A stretch of DNA of 64,000 nt from Dactylonectria macrodidyma (lineage: Eukaryota; Ascomycota; Sordariomycetes; Hypocreales; Nectriaceae), in contig JAGMUV010000030.1 of the NCBI GenBank assembly GCA_020744425.1, positions 372,001-436,000 on the forward strand, in the 5' to 3' direction. Shown here piece after piece: positions 21,403 to 32,137 of this stretch (its first letter is position 1; the number at the start of each line of letters is the position of its first letter). The notes beneath the pieces were generated by a model. That model saw only the letters and a program-made list of their open reading frames with translations, had not been told where the DNA came from and made no database searches. A program made the position numbers and the translations under genes.

Positions 21403-23512
21403 ATCCCTTTGACTGTGTTAAGGCTCCAGGCCAGATTGTGCCCCACATGACCCCTGCTCACAGTGAGGTACATCAGAGTAACGCGTCGCGTAGTCAGAAT
21501 CAACCCCACCAAAATACACATACAAACGATTCTGACTTTCGCGATGGATACCCAAGTGCCCTCAACACAGGCAATCAATGTGTATGACGATAACAGCTTC
21601 ATTTGCACTGATAACAGCCGCCGGGAGCAGGGAGCTGACAACACCTGCCGGCCGAACCTAGCCCCTGTCAACGAACGCGGCTACAACTTCATGCCTTTCG
21701 AGGTTCCAACACGCGACTTTAAGGTCAAGGACCTGCCCCAGGACCCGTTATCTCTTTTCCAGCAATTCCTACCTATTTCCCTAGTAGAAAGCTGGGTCAA
21801 ATATACCAATGACTGGGTTAGCCACCTGCAGCAAGAGGCTCGCGGTAGTGCACACACATTACCGCCAAGATCACGGTTACGCCTCTGGAGACCAACCTCT
21901 ATTGCAGAAGTCTACATATGGGTCGCAATCCTTATTTACTTAGGGATTCACACTGAACTTGACCTCGAAGACCCTTGGGAGACTTCTCGGCCGGGGCACC
22001 AACACTCTACTCACTCTATCATCAAATATATGACCTATGACCGATTTCAGCAGCTACATCGTCACATTCGCATTTTCAGCCCTCACATCACCATAAGCAG
22101 CAACAGCGCCCTCACCTATGACCGTGTGACGCCGTGGTCTGACCACATACAGCGCGTGTCTACGGATTTCTATGTTCCAGGCACTTGCATCGCTGTAGAT
22201 GAGTGTATGGCCCGCTATACCGGGAGGTCAAAAGAGACAACAAGAGTCCCTAACAAGCCGATCCCCGTCGGCTTCAAAGTTTGGGTTGCAGCACAGCAGG
22301 GCTATTTCCTACGTTGGATTTGGCATAGGCCCGGACCTAGGTTTGGACCTGTTGGTCTCAAGCCTGCCCGGCAACGGCGGCGTGAGGCCAAGCAGGAGAA
22401 GACAGTCTATCTGAACCCGACGCAGGCTGTGGTTGTTGCCCTACTAAACTTGCTGCCAGAAGCCAACTATCACGTCTTTATCGATAACCTCTTTTCCTCT
22501 CCCGACCTCCTACGCAGCCTCCGCGAGCACGGCCACGGCGCTACGGGTACAGCCCGAGTCAACTGTGGCATCTACAAGCCCTTAGTCAAGCTCAAAAATG
22601 ACGATAACACAGCTGCCGCAAATATCAAATTCAACGAAATCAGGACCGTCCCAACTAAGGATAATAAGGTCAGTCAAGCAGACAGCTTTAGCTGTAAATG
22701 CCCTACTAATTTGTCCTGGGCCAGGTAAATCAGATCGCGTGGAAAGACAACGCCCTTGTGTTGTTCTTATCTACTGTGTACGCAGGCGACGAGACCGTCC
22801 TTCGGTTACGCAAGAGGCCGACAACAGACCAAATTCGAGCACGCCCAATACAGCGATTTTTCGGTGACGAGCCAGTGAAAGAGATTATTATCCCGTCTGT
22901 TGCTGCCTTCTACAATGACGAGATGAACGGGGTAGACCGCGGTGACCAACTGAGGTCATATTTGGGCTTCGAACACCGTGTGCGCCGAGGGGGTTGGCAA
23001 GCCCTAGCTTGGTCCTACCTAATTGACGTCATTGTAGTCAACAGTTACCTTCTTCAGCTACGCGGCAAGCCTATTTGGAAGTCATATACACGTCAGGCTA
23101 AGTGGCGAGGGCGCCTTGTTGATGACCTCGTCCAGGCGTACAGCGGTCAATCTGACTCTAGGCAGAGGTTTCGGGCGGGAGACGAATTTACGCCTCTGTC
23201 ACAGCATAAATACGTCCAGCGAGGGAAAAAGGGTAACTGCCTCGCATGTCAGGGCGTACGGCGTGGAGAGGTCAGGTCACGAAGCTCGCGGCGGCCGTTG
23301 AGTGAGGCCGACGGCAACAGGGTCCGGATCCGGCGGCAGTCTCGCGGTGGCTGTGACCAGTGCGATGTAGCTCTTTGTAGCTCGCAGGATTGCTGGGACT
23401 TCTATCACCATACAAAATAGGTGGGAATTGATGTACCCCTGAACGCTCGTTCCCTAATTGGGCCGACCCCCCTGCGACCCCCTGTCTGGAGCCTTAACAC
23501 AGTCAAAGGGAT
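21403..23512 (+). mobile_element. piggyBac-like element 3, complete
   Basis: Perfect 27-bp inverted repeats at 21403-21429 and 23486-23512, starting ATCCCTTTGACTGTGTTAAG. The word TTAA lies inside the repeat, not at the border; outside flanks are ggccc on the left and agagg on the right with no target duplication visible. It holds an open transposase. Confidence 0.85.
21544..23420 (+). CDS. piggyBac-like transposase, open reading frame intact
   Basis: Two exons, 21544-22668 and 22725-23420, with a 56-nt intron, give 606 residues. The N-terminal domain has REQGADNTCRPNLAPVNERG and LFQQFLPISLVESWVKYTND. The catalytic core shows VDECMARYTGRSKETT, YHVFIDNLFSSPDLL and MNGVDRGDQLRS. The C-terminal Cys-rich tail is CLACQG, then CDQCDVALC and DCWDFYHH. 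The transposase cuts and pastes its element in the nucleus. Copies 1-4 share domain order and intron position but differ widely in sequence, so they are separate lineages. No stop, frameshift or strong AT shift is seen, so the element may be recent or still mobile. The chosen ATG is the first in frame giving the N-terminus seen in relatives; the frame is open 27 codons upstream. Confidence 0.88.
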
Positions 23513-24185
23513 AGAGGGTGTGTGTTTTTGTGCATAGGGCCCTTCGCGGCTACAGGACGTGCTCGCGATTGGTCCGCGTCGACTCTGTGGCCTTTGCTTA
23601 TTAGCGGTCAATTCAAAGCCTCATTTACATTCACCGTCGTACGTATTGTACGAAAACTAAAAGATCATTGGATACAACTAAATGCGAAACTGGTTTCATC
23701 TTTCGCACACACACTTGTATTTGGAAGCACAGACCATGCTGCTAGGGATACTTATATATACATTCCATAAGCTAGAACTGGCCTAAATTCTCGCTTATTT
23801 TTATAAGGTGTCAGCTTCTGAAAAGTCCCACTAAGTACTCAAACAACCCAAACTACAGCCAATCACAGCTGGAGTAAGCAGACTCCAGCATTGAGACGCG
23901 GTACTGCGACCATAGGTGATATAACTTATCAAGGGCCGAATATTGACTAGGCGGTCAGCATGGGCAAAATGACATTATTACGTCTGACGAAGCTAGCAAA
24001 CGGATAAGGAACGTTGATGGTGACAATAAAGGAATTATGGGCGATTACTGGATGAAAACCTCATACTATGGACAGATAATTATGTACATGCGAACGTGAA
24101 CGGTGCTTCATGCCCCGTAATACACAAACTGTGCCCAGTTCAGCGGTATACTGAAATCCCCTGCACGCACTGCTTGAGATTTTTC
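23513..24185. other. Spacer, no gene recognised
   Basis: AT-rich with no domain in any frame. It contains the left target-duplication copy of the hAT element (24178-24185). Confidence 0.4.
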
Positions 24186-24866
24186 TAGTGATGCAATTTC
24201 TTGTACACGTACGTACGTACGTACTGTATTTTAGCCGCTGTACGTACGTACAACTTTATTGTACGTACAAATATGTACCATACAAATTTCCCCCTTCCTT
24301 TTTAGGTAATACTGGTAACTTAGTAGGCTTCTCACGGTCCTCGTCTTCTGCCATTCAAGCCTCAAACCTCTGTCTCCACCTCAGAGCCAACCCCCAATAT
24401 ATCACCCGTCGACACACCCTCCCACTCAAAATCTCCACTGGTGGAGGCCATCACACCATCCATCCAGACCTTCTTGCCCTGCGCATTTACAAATAACTCG
24501 AGATATGAATCTTCGAGTTCTAGCCAGTCCTTCTCCTCAAGATCCGCCCAGCGCTTTTTCTGGGCGTACTTCTGATCCTTAAGGCGATCTAATACGCGGT
24601 CATTCATAAAAATGAATGCCTGCATATCAGCGTGCATGGGTGTAAGGCGATTCCGAGCTTTCGTTTGTAACAGAGAAACGGAGTTGGCAAGCGTATTCAT
24701 GACCGGCGGAGTTTTTGTACAGCCCCGTGTTTGTACAATGTGACCCACAAATTACCTTATTAGGAAAACATGGACCCTTGTCGTACGTACGTAGTACGTG
24801 TACGTACTTTTTCTTTTGTACGGTACGTACGTACAAATGAGTTGTACGAAAAGTACAACATCACTA
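24186..24866 (-). mobile_element. 681-bp deleted hAT element with perfect 8-bp target duplication
   Basis: Flanked by gatttttc at 24178-24185 and 24867-24874. The ends are TAGTGATGC and CATCACTA. Both subterminal regions carry runs of GTACGTAC (24208-24265 and 24780-24835), probably transposase sites. Inside, the minus strand keeps only the last part of the transposase (KARNRLTPMHADMQAFIFMN and downstream), with the segment containing PSERSFS lost. It is an internally deleted relative of the element at 25210. Confidence 0.88.
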
Positions 24867-25384
24867 GATTTTTCGGGTACTTCGTGAGACTTTTCAAAAG
24901 CTGACATCCGACGTAAATAAGCGAGGATTTAGGCCAGTTATGGCTTATGCAATGTATACATAGGTACCCACTTCGGCATGGTCCGTGCTCGCAATTATAA
25001 GTGTTTGCGCAAAAGATGAAGCCGGTTACGCATTTAGTCGTACTACCGTGTTCGAGAGAGGGGGCAGAAAATGTTATCTCCACCCACATGGTATGGCACT
25101 AATCGGTTTCCCACGACATCGAAACTAACAACGTCAATTAGCTCTGACCGGGACTCCCAGACCCTCTGCCGCATAACAGACCCCAACGGCTCGAGAATGG
25201 CACAGGACTCCTGATGCAATTTCCTGTACACGTACGTACGTACGTACTGTATTTTAGCCGCTGTACGTACGTACAGAAAAGTTGTACGTACAAAGTTGTA
25301 CCATACAAACTTCCTCCTTCCCTTTTGGGTAATTCTGGTAGCTTAGCAGGCTTCTCACCGTCCTCGTCCTCTGCCATTCTAGCC

Positions 25385-27190
25385 TCAAACCTCTGTATCC
25401 ACCTCAGTGCCAACCCCCAATACATCACCCGTTGACTGTAATACGCCTTCCCACCCACAATCTTCATTGGTAGACACCATCGCGCCATCCATCCATACCT
25501 TCTTGCCCTGCGCATTCACAAATAACTCCAGATATGAATCTTCGAGTTCTAGCCAGTCCTTCTCCTCAAGATCCGCCCAGCCCTTTTTGTCAGATAAACC
25601 GTTACGCCAAAAACGTAGCGCCGCTACTGATGTAACAGCTTCTCTTATCGATTGGGTATATGTGCCACAATCTGACACTTTTTATGCGCGTACTTATGAT
25701 CCTTAAGGCGATCTAATACGCGGTCGTTCATGAAAATGAAGGCCTGCATGTCAGCGTGCATGGGAGTAAGGCGATTCCGAGCTTTCGTATGTATGAAACT
25801 AATAGCGGAGAAGCTTCGTTCTGAGGGCACCGAGTTCGCGAGCGTGCTCATGACCTTTACAGCTACTCTAGCCAGAATCGAGCCCTGGTTGAGGAGGCAC
25901 TGCCACGCCATTGCTGGCGTGAAACCATCGTCGTACACAGCACTGTGCTTATTAAATAAGCCGTCCGGGCCGCCTGTACGCATTCGGAAGTGGGTGAATT
26001 CGGAAAGGGCACGGCGATATTCGTCGTCGTTCTTCAGCTGTTTCTTCAAATACTCTTGTACGCGCGCAAAGACGCTAGGCGGCAGCTTCGAATTTGGGCC
26101 GGTTGTGTCTGGCCGGAGGGCATCGGCGATCCAATGGATGTCGTACGTTTGCTTATCAAGCCGGGCTTTGAATATGGCGTCAACATCGTCCCACGGAATA
26201 TCAGGGAACTGATCAGCCTCTCTCATCTCAGCCCATTTGCCTTGATTTGCAGCCAGCGATTTATAACGTGTGCGATCCCCGCCCCATCAGCCTCGGAAGC
26301 GTGTTGAAATTCATTCACGGGCTTTAGCACCGCGATCGCAGCCTCGAGTTTTAGCCAGAAGCCGTTGTCTTTGATGATTCGAACCGCTTCGGGCAGGAGG
26401 TCAGGGCAATCTTGAGATCGCAGCTCCTCGCGTACATCTTTCCGAACAGACCAGTCTTTGGCAGGGTCTCGAGAACGGAGGAGGGAGAAGAAAGAATTGT
26501 ACTGAGAGCCCCAGCGTGTAATTACACTATTTGGGATGAGCAAGTTAGTGTAAGTTACTGACAATGATTTCCTAGTAACAGCTGGTGATTCACCGGTACC
26601 TTCTGATCAGCGCGCGAGTTACTCCGTTCCACCTTGTGCGCTGGCATATCCTCAACCTTTGCAATTGTAATTTAGAACGTGAGAAGAATGTGAGAAGGAT
26701 GCCGGCGTTATTCAAGAGATCCTCAAAGAACGGAAGAAGAAGGATATCTTTAATGAGAAGCTGAAGGCCGTGGGAATCGCATAGAGAGAAGTTGATATGT
26801 GAGAGCTCGGGGTGTCTCCCTAGTAAGTCGTGTACGGAGCGCATCGTATTTTCGGTATCTGTACAGATAGAATTGATTCTGGAGAGATCATTGCCGCACA
26901 GTTTTTGCATTTCTCTCCATATCAACTCCACCCAATTCTCCGCTGTGTGCTGTGCATCTCCCGTGTCAAGAGTCTTCCGTAGAAGGCTGGGCCATCTGGC
27001 AGTTGTACCGAGATATTGACGATTCTGTGTCCCGAGACATTATCGGAGCCGTCAAATATAACATTGAACCATTCTGAGCTGGTTATGCGCTTGAAAACCT
27101 CATCGTAGAGTTCCTGATAGAAGTCGGGGAGAATTCTTGTGATAACGGCGCGGCTGGGAGGCTTCCAGCCAGGCTTGATACGAGTGAAGA
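25385..27190 (-). pseudogene. hAT transposase, broken
   Basis: Reading leftwards, pieces encode RITSSEWFNVIFDGSDNVSG, SICTDTENTMRSVHDLLGRH (the acidic catalytic region), SLCDSHGLQLLIKDI, VITRWGSQYNSFFSLLRS, FWLKLEAAIAVLKPVNEFQH and then LANSVPSERSFSAISFIHTK (the C-terminal dimerisation motif). The order and motifs are those of hAT transposases with a DUF659-like core. Frames change near 26940, 26590 and 26225, with stops in between, and the 90-bp insert cuts the tail. The product cannot be made. The acidic C-terminal tail (WADLEEKDWLELEDSYLEL) is shared with the 24186 element. Confidence 0.8.
25588..25677 (-). mobile_element. 90-bp miniature element with 5-bp target duplication (copy 2)
   Basis: Same ends and length as 17075-17164 and about 97% identical in the reverse orientation. 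Flanked by ctttt at 25583-25587 and 25678-25682. The related hAT copy at about 24550-24570 shows the uninterrupted target (cagcgctttttctgggcg), so the insertion and its duplication are directly visible. Confidence 0.9.
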
Positions 27191-27197
27191 AAAAATA

Positions 27198-27480
27198 CTA
27201 CGTCACCCCATGCACATTAGAGCGGCGATGGAGTGCATGGGGTAGCCTCAGCTGAAGGCGACAGAGCTGACATGAGAATTGCACTGACTACGACATTCCA
27301 GGCAGTTCTTAGTATTCCTAGCAGATTTCCGTTTACTAATGAAGTCACCAGCCGGTTTCTTCTCACCGCAGCGGGCACAGACAATAGACACTAAGTCATC
27401 TTAAAGCCCTTAAGGAGTAGACTTCGGATGCATTACTCAATAACGCAAGACATGAAGATGCGTTACGTAAACGAAGTTTC
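27198..27480 (-). mobile_element. Short deleted Helitron
   Basis: It begins with the same hairpin as the remnant at 5246 (CCCCATGCAC stem, then GTGCATGGGG with one base changed). It jumps directly to the Helitron zinc-knuckle region; minus strand VCARCGEKKPAGDFISKRKS, then NTKNCLEC. This gives a CxxC...CxxC site that is only partly kept in the 6198-6407 copy. The whole helicase and Rep are missing. The right border is placed where the piggyBac terminal repeat starts. Confidence 0.6.
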
Positions 27481-28364
27481 TATCCCATCGAGTGCGGATG
27501 GACCCCATTTTCGCCAAGGGCGGGGTAAAGCCAATCAGGGCTTATGGGACCACTAGAATAATCGAATCATATGCTAAAATTCAGGGTACCTCGATTCCTC
27601 TATAGATTTTGGGTGTGCCAGAGGTACCAACAATCTCCATCAGTACATAGCGGTACGTTACAGTCTAAGCAGCCTTTTCGAGTCTTTTTTCGCTGTTGCG
27701 GCTGTTGAGTGAGGCTATTCCTAGATACCTCACTTAGAGCCTCGCGTTTCTTCCTCCTGCCGCAATAGGTGCAAGGCGAGTTAACCCCCCTTGATCCCTT
27801 GCGATGGTGCTGCCAAGGAATAGATGTTTTCCTCTTATCTGAAGCCCGTTGAGGTCGTGAAAGTCTTCGACCTCCTGCTAATGGTCCAAACTGTTGAATA
27901 AGCTGGGATGCAAGCAGTCGCCGCCATTGGTACTGGTTCTTGACCTTTTGCCACTCGGGCTTGCTCCAGAGCTGCAGGAAGAAGCTATTCACAACGATCA
28001 CTTCCAGCAGGAAATTCCAAGCAAGGGCTTGCCAGCCTCCTCGACGAATAGGGCGGCTGTATTGATAATAAGACCTCATCTGGTCACTTATATCAACCCC
28101 ATTCATCTTATGGTTATACTCGTCAATTGCCTCAGGCACCGGGAGGTTCTTCCGGACGTCTGGGCCGAAGGCTTCTTTCCGGGCAGCCCGCTTTCCAGCA
28201 GAGCTTCCGGCCGGTCGGCGCCGGAGACGGATAACCTCCCGGCCGTCTCGGAAGACGGTTGTCAAGAAGAGGACAAGGGCGTTATCCTTCCAGGTGAATT
28301 GGTTGACCTATGAAGAGACAAACTGATCAGTATGGAGATATCTATAGAAAGCAGTTTGCAATAC
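27481..28364 (-). mobile_element. piggyBac-like element 2b, right half, inverted
   Basis: 27481-27519 is the 39-bp terminal repeat also seen at 18280. 27528-28364 matches 19680-20516 in reverse complement over 837 bp with no length difference and no difference that I could find. The match starts inside the intron, so 2b lacks exon 1. At the inner edge (28365) it joins unrelated sequence. Confidence 0.85.
27600..28307 (-). pseudogene. piggyBac-like transposase, second exon only
   Basis: It encodes the last 235 residues of the transposase at 18445-20444 with identical sequence, including MNGVDISDQMRSYY and the Cys-rich tail. Exon 1, with the first two acidic sites, is missing, so no active enzyme can be made. 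The intron acceptor and branch are retained. Confidence 0.85.
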
Positions 28365-28481
28365 CTGTGAAAGGCCTCTAGCGGGTTGATTCAACTAACT
28401 AGTCCCTATGCTGTTTACTTTCAAGGTGAAGAAAGGAAAGAATCTAAATACAAACTGGGTGCGTGAAGCGTTATATCTTCT

Positions 28482-29764
28482 TTAATATAGAAGATTCGAG
28501 AATCGACTCGATGGCGCTGTGGAGAAGAATTCGGGCTTGGCGGCAGAGCCGCCAGCCAAGTGGGCCTGACCCGTTACACGTACTGTCTCCTGCGCTGCTT
28601 CTGTTATATCCTCCAAAGTTTCGGCGTTCCGTATGAACGGAACTGGATCATCCGCCGGATAGCGTTCATAGAAACGCATAGAGTATATGAGCAATCTCAG
28701 GTCCCGCAAGTCCATGGTTGCTCCACGTTCTAAAAGGTAACGCACTGTTTCCTCATACTGAGGTGAGCTGACTGCATAACTGATAGGTGTATTGAATGCA
28801 GAGTCTTTGTGGCCCATGTCACAGCCAGCATCGAAAAGCTCCTGAAATAGATGTGTTGAACCCACAGCAGCAGCGATATGCAGGGCTGTACTCCCAGAGG
28901 AACAAGAAAGATCAGAACCCAGTCGGATCAGGAGCCTAACCATGTTGTTTTGCCGCCCACGCATTGCAGCCTCAATAGGGGTTATCCAATTAGTATAATC
29001 CCCATTGTTAGAGGGTGGGTTGATGCCAACAGCGCATTCGGAAACAAGGTGTTCGACAATGGCTTCTTCGCCTCGAGCAGCAGCTATTGATATTGCTGAA
29101 ATGGGGACTGAAGAGAACTGTTTTCTCAGTGGATACCAGGTGAGCATTGGCTCCTCTTCATAGAAGGCTTCGGGGGCTGCATTTGCTTTCCCTAGAGCAC
29201 CTATTGCAGCCATGCTGTCTGTATAGGTAGCGCAAATTTTGAAGGCTGCTTTTGAAGCAGGTCCATAGAGAATTCCGGTACCAAGACGGCAAAGGTCATG
29301 ACAGGTACGAATTAAGTTGTTTAGATCTTTAAGGCTGCACCTCTCCATGATCATAACAACGAGTTCTGGAGATAGACATCTCAGGAACGCACTTGAACAC
29401 TTCCCGCAACGCACCTTAATTTATATTAGATAAATTCGGATATAAATACGCAAGAACTCACATGAAGACTATTTTCCACGCGTGAAAATACCGTAAGGCA
29501 AGAGGAACACGGTAGGTGCTGAGCTTCTGTCCGCAACCGCTTTTGACGTCTCTGTTCTGCAGCGAAGGCCAATGGTCGCTTTACACAAGGCCTTTGAGGG
29601 AGAATATCGCAATCCTGGTCAACGGCTTCATCTTGGTTCAAATCATTGACCGAAGAGTCGGGCAACGGACAAGTAAAAAACCCAAGAGCCGGATCAGTGA
29701 CTCTTTCTTGGGCCAAATAAATGGCTTCAGAGTCCGGTAGGCGAGAAGCTTCAGGGGCCGACAT
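28482..29764 (-). CDS. F-box and ankyrin-repeat protein
   Basis: Two exons on the minus strand, 29764-29462 and 29414-28482, with a 47-nt intron (GTGAGT...AAG), give 411 residues. The ATG at 29764 lies in a good context (ccgccatgtc). Residues about 85-115 hold a CxxC...CxxC pair (PCSSCLTVF, VRCGKCSS), partly completed only after splicing, which supports the intron. An F-box follows (LSPELVVMIMERCSLKDLNN). Ankyrin-type repeats come next (ISAISIAAARGEEAIVEHLV, ITPIEAAMRGRQNNMVRLLI, STALHIAAAVGSTHLFQELF, NTPISYAVSSPQYEETVRYL). F-box proteins bind SKP1 and recruit targets, here through the ankyrin repeats, to SCF ubiquitin ligases. It lies right against a transposon block and appears intact. Confidence 0.8.
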
Positions 29765-31184
29765 GGCGGTGTCAGGTTGAGGAGAAGTAAAAAGGAGAGG
29801 AGATGAATTGGTCGGGTGCACTGCGATGAACTGCCCCCCCTTTTATCTCCTGTAGGGCCTACTGCTGAGCCTCCCACCATCCAATACTCACTCAGCTCCT
29901 CCTTGATTGACTCCTGCTTATTGAGCACTTGTAGTAATGCCCCTAAATTTAGATATCATGACGTGGCTTGGGTAGTTGGTGCATCCCCATGTCTCGATTA
30001 AGTGCTCAGAAGGCCCTGTGACAGGCCAGAGTCATTTCCCTGACTCAATGATCCCCTCAACTCTGACCCGGGGTGGCTGGCGATGCATCACGAGCAATCC
30101 AGGAGGCCTGTTAGAAGACCCTAATCTCCACTCAGGTTGAGTGAATATATCAGTACTCGCTTAGGATGGCCTGAAACGCTCAGGAGCAAGCCGCTTCACC
30201 GAGCGCAGAAACGGCTCTAGCCATTCTCCCATTCAACGATGATACTATAACAACCTCCATTTCTGATGATGACTCAGAAACTAGCCAGACCCTTTATAAT
30301 GGGCTAGGGGAGGTTCCAAGTCGAGAGGAGCTGATGATAACTGCATCAAGCCCAGCCGCCCGTGATTGCAGATCGGTCCTACTAACGCCCCGCCTCAATG
30401 CTGCAGCGGCATTCTGGCTTGATACTCATAAGCTTCAGCCTTCGCCTGCTAGTAATAAGAAACTGACAGATTTTATTAAAGAGGATGACGAAGAGGAGGT
30501 TATATATTAGCCGTTACGAGTCGCATATTAGGAAGATGATCTTAATGTCGAGCTTAACTATATTAACCTAACCACTGAAAGTCCCACGCACCCTCAGTCT
30601 CAAGATTAAAAAAAAAGGGAAGCGGTTTTCCAGCACCCGAAGCAACTAAACCAGCCCAAAACGCAGGAGAGGCAGTTACAATCACACGACAGACAAATGC
30701 AACTATAATATCATTAATAATTATAACCATCCTTCATTCGAAATCGAGAAAATTCAAGTTCAGTCATTAGAAACCAACAAAAGATTCAGGCTCATTTGAA
30801 GTCGGAGGGAAATAGGTTAATCTAATGTCAGATATATCCCTTGAAAGCAGTACTCTTCAGGCATCAAACATTATTGTACTCCTGGCGGATTCTTGGTCTG
30901 GCGGAGACATAGGCAACCGCTGGCTAGAGCAGAAAGATTACTTGTGATACCGGTAAACAATATCCTGGGTCAATACGAGCAGGCTGGACTCTATCCCAGC
31001 TATAGAAAGGTAGGTTAGGGGAGCTACTGTCCTGCCATCTGCTCCAGCTGGCAGTTTAGTGCCTGGACTGGATAAGTGTGCTTTCGCATCACCCACCGTT
31101 TAATCACCTGGCTCCAGAAGAAAACGGTCCAACCAACCAAACCATGAGCTGCGGCAGCAGCAGAGAAGGCACATGCAAGCCATG
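29765..31184. other. Mostly non-coding; one orphan open frame
   Basis: Promoter side of the F-box gene, then AT-rich DNA with CAAATT-like words. A frame open from 30175 to 30510 on the plus strand (about 111 codons, no ATG at its start) has an acidic, Ser/Thr-rich composition ending KKLTDFIKEDDEEEV. It could be a transposon relic; I do not recognise it. Confidence 0.35.
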
Positions 31185-31380
31185 AGAAGCCTCGCCATAC
31201 CTCAGGCAATACGTATTTACACAGATAGCAGTGGCATCAACGGCCAGGTTGGAGCTGCAGCGGTGTGCACCACAACGGGCGAGATTGCGAGCACAGATAT
31301 GGGCAACGAGACTACATCCACCGTCTACACCGGAGAGCTGCAAGGTCAACCACGATTCTTTCCTGATTACAACTGCAAAT
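31185..31380 (+). pseudogene. LINE retrotransposon RNase H fragment
   Basis: The frame encodes IRIYTDSSGINGQVGAAAVC, then TVYTGELQG. This is the start of the RNase H domain of fungal Tad/I-type non-LTR retrotransposons (known pattern IYTDGSxxxGxxGAAAV...YxxELxG). The first acidic residue (YTD) and the ELQG glutamate are kept. The reverse transcriptase before it and the rest of the RNase H after it are absent. Confidence 0.7.
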
Positions 31381-31390
31381 GAATATATAA

Positions 31391-32137
31391 TTGTGGCGAT
31401 CTGGTCATCACGTCAAAATAACAATACTCTTGTTGAAGACTCTAACGGACCTGAATTATGGCGAAAACCCACACTCGGGTGGTCACTGGAATGTCGTTCA
31501 AACTCGAGCCAGCAGACGAGCAGATGGTTCTGCTCATGACTTGACGTCTACGCCTCGCCGGCCTGCCAAGACCCATCCTTTCACGCCCCCATCATGCCAA
31601 GTCCCGCGAATACTGGACCCCATCGAGGCTCTGCCGCGCTTTCTATTGGACCACTGTAAGCTCACTCTTTGGTGTCTGGGTATGGCTGACGTTGTAGTTG
31701 CTAAAAAAATCTCCCCCATCATGGTATCGTTTGACGGCGAAGGAAACGGGTACCGAAAATACATAATGCCGTTGGCTTACGTGGATCCCCTCATCAATCA
31801 GGTTCTCTGTGCCACTGCCGCTTTTCATCTTGGTCAACATATGCCACGTTTACTTCCATTTGCTGAGAAAACTCGAGCCGTCATTATCGGAAATCTACGC
31901 GAGAGAGCCAGCTGTGTAAACGCATTGGATGATGCAACATGGGCCGTCATCCACACACTGATTCTAGGAGATTTATTTACCGGCAGCGAAGAGGTCGTAT
32001 CATTGTACCATTCCCTCACTTCCTCCATAGCCGGTCGCGGGACTGCGGGTGCGAAATCACCACTGGCCCAGTTTCTATACATCCAGGCGCAGTTGTACGT
32101 GGACCTAGCTGGCGGATGTCTTCCAACAAACTACTGA
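31391..32137 (+). pseudogene. Fungal_trans_2 transcription factor fragment
   Basis: The frame holds 248 codons. From about residue 105 it matches the middle of Fungal_trans_2 (PF11951) regulators: SPIMVSFDGEGNGYRKYIMP, LAYVDPLINQVLCATAAFHL, then LDDATWAVIHTLILGDLFTG and SPLAQFLYIQAQLYVDLAGG. The N-terminal Zn2Cys6 finger is not found upstream, and the C-terminal half of the domain is missing after 32137. The first 100 residues read like unrelated sequence. It overlaps the last codons of the BAH-PHD gene on the other strand (32105-32137), so the two converge. It is probably a truncated relic; a short expressed protein cannot be excluded. Confidence 0.6.

Larger units (their letters stand above)
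25210..27197 (-). mobile_element. hAT element, 5' part lost, invaded by a miniature element
   Basis: The left edge (tgatgcaatttcctgtacac with GTACGTAC runs) matches the left end of the 24186 element, though the outermost bases tag are changed. The transposase-coding part runs leftwards from 27190. At 27198 the sequence switches to a Helitron end, so the transposase N-terminus and the right end are missing. The 90-bp element at 25588-25677 interrupts the coding region. Confidence 0.75.

Noticed and set aside
13001..31000. The repeat block as a Starship giant transposon
   Set aside because: No DUF3435 tyrosine-recombinase captain or typical cargo set is seen; the block is explained by separate nested elements.
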